Source: Brachybacterium epidermidis (GTDB lineage: Bacteria; Actinomycetota; Actinomycetes; Actinomycetales; Dermabacteraceae). Taken from it: 52,026 nucleotides of DNA. The stretch is from NCBI RefSeq assembly GCF_015209585.1, contig NZ_JADEYR010000018.1:1-52026 (forward strand), in the 5' to 3' direction. Positions 14,677 to 21,922 of the stretch are shown here, piece after piece. The notes under the pieces are model-generated. The model was not told the origin of the DNA and did no database searches. It was given only the letters and a program-made list of their open reading frames with translations. Position numbers and translations under genes: made by a program. Every line of letters begins with the position of its first letter. The stretch's first letter is position 1.

Positions 14677-15552
14677 ATGACGGCACCTCTCACCATCCCC
14701 GAACCCACCCCGCTGGACCAGCTTCTCTCCCTCGACGGCAAGGTCGCCATCGTCACCGGAGGCAGCCGCGGTCTCGGCGAAGCCATCGTGCGACGTCTCG
14801 CTGAGGCCGGGGCGACCGTCGTATTCACCGGCCGCACGCTCAGCACCCTCCAGCCCCTCGCAGACGAGATCACTGCCAGCGGTGGCGCCGCGGTTGCTCG
14901 GGAGGCCGACGCCGCCGACCTCGACTCCACGCGCCGCGTGGTCGAGCAGGCGGTACAGCGTTACGGTCGGCTCGACATCCTCGTCAACAATGCCGCCGTG
15001 TTCCAGAACCGGGTCTTCCTCGACACCACCGAGGAACTCTGGGACCAGGAGCAGGCCGTCGACCTCAAGGGAGCCTTCTTCGCCGCCCAGATCGCCGCAG
15101 AAGCCATGATCACAGCTGGCAACGGAGGCCGGATCATCAACATCCTCTCCACGGACGCGTTCCGACCCACCGGGATCTTCGCCGCTTACTCCACGATCAA
15201 GGCGGGCCTTGCCATGGCAACGGTAAACATGGCCAAGGAGCTCGCCGAGCACGGCATCCTGGTTAACTCCGTCACGCCCGGGTCGACGATCACTCAGGAA
15301 CGGATCGACGCCATAGCCAGCGGTGACTTCGCCGGAGATGTGTTGCCAAAGGACGCTGTCCGCACTCGAGAAAAGATGCAGAGCATGATGCCCGCCGACG
15401 GGCCCGCCGCCATGCTGCAAAGACTGCCGCTGGGCCGCCCAGGCTTCCCGGTGGAGATCGCCGACTCGGTCCTGTTCTTCTGCTCCGCCATGGCCGGGTA
15501 CGTCACCGGCCAGAACATCATCATAGACGGCGCCCAGACACTTAGTCGCTGA
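14677..15552 (+). CDS. SDR-family NAD(P)-dependent oxidoreductase
   Basis: This 291-residue classical short-chain dehydrogenase has the nucleotide-binding motif GGSRGLGEA near residue 30, the NNAA motif (ILVNNAAVF), the catalytic Ser region (NILSTDAF) and YSTIK. An N-terminal extension of about 20 residues precedes the Rossmann fold. It ends with the GQNIIIDGA segment usual in the family. The substrate cannot be inferred. It is the last gene of the tetR-led set. Together with the reductase-like and diiron genes opposite, it suggests an oxidative pathway for a small molecule. Confidence 0.93.
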   Translation: MTAPLTIPEPTPLDQLLSLDGKVAIVTGGSRGLGEAIVRRLAEAGATVVFTGRTLSTLQPLADEITASGGAAVAREADAADLDSTRRVVEQAVQRYGRLDILVNNAAVFQNRVFLDTTEELWDQEQAVDLKGAFFAAQIAAEAMITAGNGGRIINILSTDAFRPTGIFAAYSTIKAGLAMATVNMAKELAEHGILVNSVTPGSTITQERIDAIASGDFAGDVLPKDAVRTREKMQSMMPADGPAAMLQRLPLGRPGFPVEIADSVLFFCSAMAGYVTGQNIIIDGAQTLSR

Positions 15553-15702
15553 CTCGGCCTCGAAACTTTGGCTGGAAGACGGCACGGAGGCGACAGAGTA
15601 ATTCGTAGCCAAATGATTCTGGGCCCGACAATTCCAGCTTCATAAATCCGATGCTGCAGCGACATTCGCGAAGTATCCGCCCGGTTATTGCCCAACGATA
15701 GA

Positions 15703-16074
15703 TCAAAACGCACGTTGCGAGCGAGATCGCTCTATGCTGCCAGGGCAATTGTCGCCGTGGCTCTGCACCTCTCGCAGCTGCTGTTGCATGTCATTCACGG
15801 CGCGAAGTCGCCGCTTGAGAGTGGTGATCTGCTTGGCCAGTTGCGGCAGGAATATGGCTTTGACGTCGATGCAGGTTCTCGTGTCGGCGAGGCAGAGAAG
15901 TCTCCGTAGCAGGGCCAGCTCGATCCCGAGCCACCTGGCGGAAGCGACGTCCCCACGATCGAGGTGACCTTCGTCGAAGTCTCGGTAAGTGTTGACATCG
16001 CTCCTGAAGTTGACCGAGCGGGCGGTCCAACTGAGCGCCTCAGCTGGTCGGGTTCGTGGCCACGTTGCTGTCAC
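15703..16074 (-). CDS. Hypothetical protein in an element remnant
   Basis: This 123-residue frame of lower GC than its surroundings contains a helical, possibly coiled segment (FLPQLAKQITTLKRRLRAV). It lies on a stretch (15553-16122) that I interpret as the leftover right end of an older integrative element. Its ATG overlaps an integrase arm-site-like repeat (16064-16073), which argues against the extreme N-terminus being real. I do not recognise it. It could equally be non-coding. From 15553 to 15702 nothing else is recognisable. Confidence 0.3.
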   Translation of the reverse strand: MTATWPRTRPAEALSWTARSVNFRSDVNTYRDFDEGHLDRGDVASARWLGIELALLRRLLCLADTRTCIDVKAIFLPQLAKQITTLKRRLRAVNDMQQQLREVQSHGDNCPGSIERSRSQRAF

Positions 16075-16110
16075 ATCACGCCGTGGGACGCGGCAAGAGC
16101 GCGGAAGATC

Positions 16111-16168
16111 GGCTCTGACCAGTGGGCCCGGCGGGGATCGAACCCGCGACCCGCGGATTAGAAGTCCG
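16111..16168 (-). repeat. attL: partial tRNA 3' half plus flank
   Basis: On the minus strand this reads as an anticodon stem-loop and T-arm down to the discriminator base, but no D-arm or 5' acceptor follows, so it is not a functional tRNA. Compared with the intact tRNA-Lys at 25841-25913 it differs at three positions. Two are compensatory in the T-stem, and the third changes the anticodon from UUU to UCU. The common sequence also extends beyond the tRNA: GCTCTGACCAG occurs at 16111-16121 and 25828-25838. Confidence 0.85.
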
Positions 16169-16247
16169 TCCGGACACGGGTGGCCGACCAGGTTCTACCA
16201 GGTCAGCGAGCTCGTACAGCAGATTCGAGGCCGACGGACACCATCGC

Positions 16248-16269
16248 GTTGCTGTCATCGTTGCTGTCA
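16248..16269 (+). repeat. Left-end arm-type repeat pair
   Basis: GTTGCTGTCA occurs twice, at 16248-16257 and 16260-16269, with a 12-bp period. The same pair in the same orientation occurs near the right end at 25768-25789, and a single copy at 16064-16073. Such direct repeats beside the core are typical of tyrosine-recombinase arm-binding sites; binding by this integrase is inferred. Confidence 0.65.
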
Positions 16270-16312
16270 GGGATTTGGGGGCGCATCAATGGCAATTATG
16301 CCCGAACCACAC

Positions 16313-18142
16313 TCACGCCATCCGAAAACTCCGAATTGCAGACAGGCATGACGCCGCAGCATTATCATCACCAACTTCGATCGCTAGACGCCTGAAGGCC
16401 TTAAGTCGAGCAATCCAAGCCTTATAATCCTCAACACCATCTCGCGAGGTCAATTTCGACAAGACGGCAGACCAATCTTGCCTATGCCATAACGAGACCC
16501 CGCCCAGTGCGCACCCCGCAAGCACTCCAGCAACCAGAAGTGCATTCTCTTCATCACTCATGGCCGCCGCGCCATAATCCGCCTCCCTAAACACACTCAG
16601 ACTAGCCGTGAAATGACGAACGACTCCGCCGTCCAGAAACTCAACTAGCAACGACTCCGCCTCCACTAGTTCAATTCCACTAATGAACGCCGCGACTTGC
16701 AGCCAATCGTGTTCAGAACTTTGGACCTTCAAACTGAGCCAATCTCCGCGCGTCTCAATCGAGGCGCACTCCACGCCCAAGATTCCCACCCCGGCAGTGA
16801 TCGCTGTTTTCACATCCCTGGGTGAAATGTAGTCCAGCATCCTGAACTCACCCCCAAGTCGGTCGAGCGCGAGATTCAGGCCGCTCCAAACAGAAAGAAC
16901 AGTTTCAAGGTAAGCCAGATACACATCGGTGAACTGCTCAGAAGAGAATGTTTTCCCCTGAATAGTCACCTCGTCGCCGTTCAGGTCGTCCACTCCCCCA
17001 TGCCCCCCGGCGTTACGAAAACTCGACTCGAGCCCCTCAGATATCGGGATCTCTGGAAAACGCCTATCGGCAGCCTTGAGAGAATGTCCGCCACTCTTAC
17101 TTACGAACGAATCATACTCGCCCGGGTCGAGAGCCACGACAGTTGCAACTGCGTGTCGTAATACGCCATCTCGAAGAGTTGCAACACATTGAACCGCACT
17201 GTTGACAATGTCCAGCTCCCCCGAGTCTTCAGAGTTCACGACAAGATTTGCTGCACTAAGTGAGCCCGAAAGGTTTGCCTGCGCCCTTGCATGTTGACGC
17301 CGCCACGCTTCACCCTTTCCCAGCTCCAAGAAGGCACTGGACTTCCCGAGCACATCCGCAACTCGGTCCCGAATATCGGTGAAGCGATCAAAGTCAAATT
17401 GAGTGAGCGCCATAATGCGCATTATTTGATACTCAATGCCTGATCCTCCACTTACCGAACTCGCACCCTCGATACGCCTGAGCTCAAGCTCCAGCTCCTC
17501 GATTGTGGCCGGGTTGCCTAGCCTGTCGCGAATAGCCCGGCCGGCACTGTTAGCCACCTGGAGGGGGTCTGAGTCTTTGGAAACCTCGTCCGCCCAGATC
17601 AACTCCTCGATTTGCGCAAGATGGCGTTCGCCCAACCGAATCTCTGCGTTGCCTTCAGCTTCGAACCTTTGTGCCTCGTTCATGTCTGGGGCACACATCG
17701 CATCAAGGAACTTCTCGTACCCAGCCCGCAACTGCCCGAGTGCGCGACCGATGAGCTTTCCTAGATTTCTATTTGGTCGAGGCTGCGGCGATTGCCACGA
17801 AAGCACAAGGCTGTCGAGCTGATAGAAAGCGGCCAGAAGAGCTCCCGGCGCCTCGCCTTCTCGGGACGCTTTAGCTAACGCGCGCTCAACTGTTCGAGTT
17901 GTTTCGTCCACTTGTCGTTCGAGCTGGCTCAGATCGACACCGGATGGCGAAGTCGGGGAGCTCCGGGTCGCTCGAAAGTCGTCCACAAGACCGATTCTCC
18001 GCGAGAGATCCTGCTGACATTCATCAGGCTCCGGCCCTCTCCCGCAGTTAATGCACGGGCGGGCGAGAAGCCGCTGTTCATCGCAGCGCTCGCAGATTAC
18101 ATAGTCGAATGATAGCTGGAGATTGCGTTTGTGCTGGGCCAA
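16313..18142 (-). CDS. Unknown 609-residue zinc-ribbon cargo protein
   Basis: I do not recognise this protein. The N-terminus has a zinc-ribbon pattern C17-xx-C20-x9-C30-xx-C33 (ICERC, then CINCGR). Residues about 70-100 look like a coiled coil (DLSQLERQVDETTRTVERAL), followed by a long mostly helical region with a Gly/Ser linker (SSVSGGSG). Two mixed alpha/beta stretches occupy about 390-540. A hydrophobic helix (ALLVAGVLAGCALGGVSL) lies about 60 residues from the end. Its base composition is clearly more AT-rich than the rest of the window, so it was acquired separately from the element's backbone. It sits alone and reversed at the left end of the element, the usual place for cargo. A defence or stress role is possible but has no direct support. 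Confidence 0.75.
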   Translation of the reverse strand: MAQHKRNLQLSFDYVICERCDEQRLLARPCINCGRGPEPDECQQDLSRRIGLVDDFRATRSSPTSPSGVDLSQLERQVDETTRTVERALAKASREGEAPGALLAAFYQLDSLVLSWQSPQPRPNRNLGKLIGRALGQLRAGYEKFLDAMCAPDMNEAQRFEAEGNAEIRLGERHLAQIEELIWADEVSKDSDPLQVANSAGRAIRDRLGNPATIEELELELRRIEGASSVSGGSGIEYQIMRIMALTQFDFDRFTDIRDRVADVLGKSSAFLELGKGEAWRRQHARAQANLSGSLSAANLVVNSEDSGELDIVNSAVQCVATLRDGVLRHAVATVVALDPGEYDSFVSKSGGHSLKAADRRFPEIPISEGLESSFRNAGGHGGVDDLNGDEVTIQGKTFSSEQFTDVYLAYLETVLSVWSGLNLALDRLGGEFRMLDYISPRDVKTAITAGVGILGVECASIETRGDWLSLKVQSSEHDWLQVAAFISGIELVEAESLLVEFLDGGVVRHFTASLSVFREADYGAAAMSDEENALLVAGVLAGCALGGVSLWHRQDWSAVLSKLTSRDGVEDYKAWIARLKAFRRLAIEVGDDNAAASCLSAIRSFRMA

Positions 18143-18634
18143 TCGACTTTCCTTGGGTCAATAGTTACAGTTTTACCAAGCGAATTTCAGGTGCGGCTTG
18201 CGGAGTGAGTGGCACGGTGAGCGCTGAGGCCCGCAGCGAAGCGAGGACCGGAAGCGATCATGTGCCACTCACGGCGGGCGGCGGAGCCGCCCCTTGAAGG
18301 AGTAGGGAAAGTTCTCACGAGCCAGTACTCGACGTCGAGACCTCCAGTGGAATTGCGGGCGCTGACCTCGGGCCCTGACGTCCGGAAGGAACTCCCGAGG
18401 TCAGCTTCTGACACCACTGCGATGGTGCAGCTATGCGGTTGATGGTAGTGGGGCGGAGCTGACGGGGCTCGTGTGTCGGGAACCTTCACGGCAGCAAGTC
18501 CGATATTTACCCCCTGGCGGCGGCCGGCGAGGGGCGCTCCGCCCAGAGAAAGCGCCTTCGCTTCTGCCCGACGGCGCGCCCGGAAGCCTTCGAGGTAGCC
18601 TCCTTGACCAAGGTCCTCTGGAAGGAGCACATCA
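18143..18634. other. Structured non-coding region inside the element
   Basis: There is no credible gene in 492 bp. Three inverted repeats are clear: GTGAGTGGCAC (18205-18215) with GTGCCACTCAC (18262-18272); GGGCGGC-GGA-GCCGCCC (18276-18292); and GCTGACCTCGGG (18361-18372) with CCCGAGGTCAGC (18394-18405). The left part also carries the promoter region of the 609-residue gene. Concentrated hairpins in a transfer element suggest a replication or transfer origin or a structured RNA. I cannot decide between these. Confidence 0.55.
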
Positions 18635-19048
18635 GTGGGGTCCTCTGAGGCAGGTCAAACGTTCACCAGACATGGCGGGGCGCCGAGTTCGACTCTTGAG
18701 CCCTCCGGCCTGAGCATCGAGCTCCGCGAGTGCACCAGGAGGCTCAACGCGCGTCTTGGACCCACGCTGGTTTCGGCCCTAGCCGGATCCAGAGGTCCTC
18801 AGCATGCTCATGCGTGGGTAGCGGGATCAGCAGCCCCGGGTCCAGCAAGCGAACGACGTCTTCGCGCTGCCTACTCCGCCTGGTGCACGGTCTCTGAGGC
18901 CGAGGGCGAGGCAGTCGCACGCACATGGTTCACGGGGGCCAACCCGTGGCTCGACGACGAGTCGCCTGTGGACGCGTTACGCCAAGGCCGACTTGCCGCC
19001 GTCGCACGCGCTGCGGATGCCGTCGTGGAAGACTCCTTCGCCGGCTGA
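18635..19048 (+). CDS. Xre/MbcA/ParS-type antitoxin-like protein
   Basis: This 137-residue protein starts at GTG 18635, 7 nt after GAAGGAG. The C-terminal half matches the MbcA/ParS/Xre toxin-binding domain: RRLRAAYSAW, then ARTWFTGANPWLDDESPVDALRQG and a terminal helix with AARAAD. In known pairs this domain binds and neutralises a RES-domain toxin encoded next to it. No RES-type gene is found here: the next gene is convergent and unrelated. It may be an orphan antitoxin, an anti-addiction factor or a transcription factor of the element. Confidence 0.65.
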   Translation: MGSSEAGQTFTRHGGAPSSTLEPSGLSIELRECTRRLNARLGPTLVSALAGSRGPQHAHAWVAGSAAPGPASERRLRAAYSAWCTVSEAEGEAVARTWFTGANPWLDDESPVDALRQGRLAAVARAADAVVEDSFAG

Positions 19049-19109
19049 TATCGCTCCTGCACACCGTTCCACGATCAGGCGACCTTCTCGATCTTCGGAA
19101 CGGTAGCGA

Positions 19110-19856
19110 TCAGGCCCGCGGGACAACACCAGCCTGCTCCACGGCATGCCGTTCGAACTCAAAGTATTTTGCGTGGTCGTCGCTGAGGCGGGACAGTGCG
19201 TGTTCCATAAGGTTAGGCGAGACATCTGTCAGCGCTCTCTTGGTTTCCACGCTTAGCGCGCTTACCCCCGTGTATCCGCGCAGCGGATTCGGGTCGAAGC
19301 GAGACTCGACCAACGTGCGACCTCGCCACCCTTCGCCGTGCAGCACATCGGCAGTCTCATCAATGAACGTCGTGAATGCGCTGCGGATATCCGCACGCAT
19401 GCGGTAGTCATTCCGAGCCTGGTCGTTCCGATCACGCAGCATCTCATCATCGACTGATGCAAAGGCGGTCTCGACCAGGTCAAAGGACACTCGGTCGCCC
19501 AGGAGGGACTTGACAGCGTCTACGTGGATTGGCGAGTACCTTCGCCGCAGGTTCCCCGGGGTGACTCGTTGCCAGCTCGCCACCTCCTGAAGGCTGGGCC
19601 GCTCGCTCGCGACCGCGTGAGCATAGGCCGTCAGGAGCGTCCGGAGGTCCTTGGCTTCGCGCTCGGCCTCGTTCGCGAACCCGAGAGACGCCAGCAGGAA
19701 CAGCTCGTCGCGCTGGCCCGCCTCGAGCTCCTCTCTTGCTTCGTGGCTCGTCTCAAGCGCACGCAACCTCAGCTTCTCCGCCAAATCGCGGATCGGCTCG
19801 GGCAGGTTGAAGGCGTCTCCGACCTGCGCGTTGGTAGCGATGTACGGCTGGCTCAT
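19110..19856 (-). CDS. Unknown protein, possible repressor of the transfer operon
   Basis: The family of this 248-residue protein is not recognised. Residues about 85-115 (LQEVASWQRVTPGNLRRRYS) could form a helix-turn-helix; the rest looks helical. It is transcribed divergently from the Pra-traB-rep-xis-int operon. The 99-bp gap between them contains a 20-bp palindrome overlapping a promoter, the position where Streptomyces AICEs place a KorSA-type repressor site. By position it is therefore the best candidate for the repressor, although it does not look like GntR-family KorSA. Confidence 0.5.
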   Translation of the reverse strand: MSQPYIATNAQVGDAFNLPEPIRDLAEKLRLRALETSHEAREELEAGQRDELFLLASLGFANEAEREAKDLRTLLTAYAHAVASERPSLQEVASWQRVTPGNLRRRYSPIHVDAVKSLLGDRVSFDLVETAFASVDDEMLRDRNDQARNDYRMRADIRSAFTTFIDETADVLHGEGWRGRTLVESRFDPNPLRGYTGVSALSVETKRALTDVSPNLMEHALSRLSDDHAKYFEFERHAVEQAGVVPRA

Positions 19857-19886
19857 GCACTCATCATACGCATGCCCTCACATTGT

Positions 19887-19919
19887 CACTTGACGTTCGT
19901 CAAGTGTCATGTGTCTACT
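19887..19919 (+). promoter_or_regulatory. Operator palindrome over the transfer-operon promoter
   Basis: CACTTGACGTTCGTCAAGTG (19887-19906) is a perfect inverted repeat with 8-bp arms, and symmetry extends outward for several bases. It contains TTGACG (19890-19895), a good -35; a plausible -10 is TCTACT at 19914-19919. A protein bound here would block the promoter of the operon that starts at 19956. Confidence 0.65.
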
Positions 19920-19955
19920 GGTCGGGCAGTTGATCCCAACCCAAGGAGGCCAACC

Positions 19956-20375
19956 ATGGCTGTACAGACTCGTTTCCCCGTCCAGATGGAGGACGTGTTC
20001 CCCCAGGGCGCGTACATGATCGGCGAGGTCACCGCCGCCGAGGACTTCGACAAGAAGAGGGCCGGCGAGGTCGACCCCCAGGTGCGCGACAAGGTCTCTG
20101 GCCAGCGCGTCTGGCAGGTCCGGGTTCTGGATCCGGATCCCGAGAGCCGGAAGGGTCAGGCCGAGGTGACCGTGAAGGTCTCCTCCGATCACCAGCCGGT
20201 GCCGCCCAAGGGGCCGGCCACAGGTCCCTTCCGCGCCGTCGCCTTCGAGGGGCTCACCCTCACCCCGTACGTCGACCAGAACGGGAACTTCCCGAAGATC
20301 GCGTACTCGCTGAGGGCCACGGGCTTCGCCGAGGCGAAGGCTTCCGCTCGCACCTCGAGCACCGAGGCGGCGTGA
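19956..20375 (+). CDS. Plasmid replication, integration and excision activator (Pra-like)
   Basis: This 139-residue protein starts at ATG 19956 after AAGGAGG. It matches the short actinobacterial proteins annotated as activators of AICE replication, integration and excision. Typical segments are VFPQGAYMIGEVTAAEDFDK, RVWQVRVLDPDPE and YSLRATG. In pSAM2 the activator Pra switches on the rep-xis-int genes; that role is carried over here by family and position. It leads the operon downstream of the palindromic promoter. The longer open frame starting at 19524 is a shadow of the opposite gene. Confidence 0.82.
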   Translation: MAVQTRFPVQMEDVFPQGAYMIGEVTAAEDFDKKRAGEVDPQVRDKVSGQRVWQVRVLDPDPESRKGQAEVTVKVSSDHQPVPPKGPATGPFRAVAFEGLTLTPYVDQNGNFPKIAYSLRATGFAEAKASARTSSTEAA

Positions 20376-20377
20376 TC

Positions 20378-20479
20378 ATGGAGCGGAAGGCGATGGGTCT
20401 GCTCAACGTCGCAGCGATCGGGATCCTGCTTTGGCAGATCATCCCGCTCGGCTGGCAGCTGGCGTTCGGGGGTGCGTGA
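20378..20479 (+). CDS. Small membrane protein (33 residues)
   Basis: A short gene of 33 codons lies between the activator and traB. It starts at ATG 20378, 2 bp after the previous stop, and ends 3 bp before the traB start. One hydrophobic helix (MGLLNVAAIGILLWQII, then PLGWQLAF) spans most of it. Small proteins of this kind are common in AICE transfer operons, but I cannot name a function. Confidence 0.6.
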   Translation: MERKAMGLLNVAAIGILLWQIIPLGWQLAFGGA

Positions 20480-20482
20480 GCC

Positions 20483-21922
20483 ATGCACACCGCCTCCCTC
20501 GCCTTCCGCTTCGGCCTCGCCGAGCTGCGGTGGATTCTCACGGGCCTCTGGGGTCACGTGCGCTGGTTCCACCGGTTCTGGTTCGTCGTCGCGATGTTCA
20601 CCTGGCTCTCGGCCGACCTGCTCGGGAGCTGGAAGCCCTTCGCCGTCGTCGGAGCCATCGCGCTGTACTTCGCACTCTGGGCCCGGTTCCAGCCCCACAC
20701 GTACTACCGGGCTATCTCGCACCCTTTGACGCGCCGGTCCGTGTGGCTCGACCTGCTCGAGTCATGGCCGCTGCTCATGGAGGAGTGCGGGCTGGCATCG
20801 TCCAGCATTGATCGTGAGGGGCAGAAGCGCCTTGTCTGCCCCACCATCGTGAGTAGGCGGTGGACTCGCAACGAGCTCGCCGTCGTGCCCGGACTGCTCA
20901 CTGGCCAGACCGTTGAGGACTTCCAGAAGGTCGCGGACCGCCTCCGCACGACGGCAGGCGCCACGGACATTCGCGTGACGGGAGACCTCTCCCCCACGCT
21001 GATCTTCACGTTCGGCGATGCCCTCGCCGAGACCGTGAACCGTGGCCTCTCCGATGCTGGAGAGCCGTGGGACGGGTGCTCGGTGTGGATGGGGGTCGAC
21101 ACAACGGACGATGACTGGTGGCTCCGCATCGCGGGCACACACACCCTCGTGGCCGGTTCCTCGGGCTCCGGGAAGGCATCGCTCGTCTGGGGCGTCACCA
21201 TCGGCCTCGCTCCCGCCATCGCTCGCGGCGAAGCACAGGTACACGGGATCGACCTCAAGGGCGGCGTCGAGCTGGGAATGGGCAAGGATCTGTTCACCCG
21301 CTACGCCGTGACGCCTGCTGAAGCCGTGGTGGTGCTCGAGGACGCCGTCGAGGCGATGAGTGCTCGCCTCGAACGGATGGCCGGTCATACCCGCCAGCAC
21401 ACCGCGAGTGCCGATGAACCGCTGGTCGTCGTGCTGATCGACGAGGTGGCCGCGCTGACGTCGTACATCGAGGACCGCGACCTCAAGAGCCGCGCTCGCA
21501 CCGCGATGTCGCTGCTCTGCTCCCAGGGGCGCGCCGTCGGCTACACCGTGGTTGCCTGCCTCCAGGATCCCCGGAAGGAGACGATCCCCAACCGCGGCCT
21601 GTTCACCCAGATGGTCGGGCTTCGTCTGCGGGATCGCGAGGAGACCTCGATGGTCCTTGGTGACGGTGCAGTGGCATCTGGGGCCCTCTGTCACAAGATT
21701 CCGCTCGCCTCTCCGGGCATCGGCTATGTGGTCCCGGAAGACGGCTCGGAGCCGATGCGCGTGCGCGCTGCGTTCGTCGATGACGACCTGATCCGGGCAG
21801 CGGCCGAGCAGTTCCCTGCCCCGTCGACGATCCCCGTCGTCGTCCCGGAGCCCACGGAGAAGCCTCGGAGTTCACGGGCTCGCGCTCGGAGCAAGTCGGA
21901 TTCGGAGGGAGCCGCATCGTGA
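20483..21922 (+). CDS. TraB/FtsK-SpoIIIE-type DNA translocase
   Basis: This 479-residue protein has two N-terminal transmembrane helices (about 30-75) and an FtsK/SpoIIIE motor domain. Walker A reads GSSGSGKAS (near 225-235), with Ala after the Lys where Gly, Ser or Thr is usual. Walker B reads VVVLIDEVAAL. In AICEs such proteins move double-stranded DNA between mycelial or cell partners. The C-terminus is basic and low-complexity (RSSRARARSKS), perhaps a DNA-binding tail in place of the gamma/winged-helix domain. The stop overlaps the rep start (GTGA). Confidence 0.9.
   Translation: MHTASLAFRFGLAELRWILTGLWGHVRWFHRFWFVVAMFTWLSADLLGSWKPFAVVGAIALYFALWARFQPHTYYRAISHPLTRRSVWLDLLESWPLLMEECGLASSSIDREGQKRLVCPTIVSRRWTRNELAVVPGLLTGQTVEDFQKVADRLRTTAGATDIRVTGDLSPTLIFTFGDALAETVNRGLSDAGEPWDGCSVWMGVDTTDDDWWLRIAGTHTLVAGSSGSGKASLVWGVTIGLAPAIARGEAQVHGIDLKGGVELGMGKDLFTRYAVTPAEAVVVLEDAVEAMSARLERMAGHTRQHTASADEPLVVVLIDEVAALTSYIEDRDLKSRARTAMSLLCSQGRAVGYTVVACLQDPRKETIPNRGLFTQMVGLRLRDREETSMVLGDGAVASGALCHKIPLASPGIGYVVPEDGSEPMRVRAAFVDDDLIRAAAEQFPAPSTIPVVVPEPTEKPRSSRARARSKSDSEGAAS

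Noticed and set aside
16123..16195. A tRNA-Arg(UCU) gene
   Set aside because: The anticodon arm and T-arm are present, but no D-arm or 5' acceptor strand matches, so it is an att fragment and not a gene.
16064..16269. CRISPR array from repeated GTTGCTGTCA
   Set aside because: The repeats are only 10 bp, occur in pairs with a 2-bp gap and recur at the other element end; there are no spacers and no cas genes.
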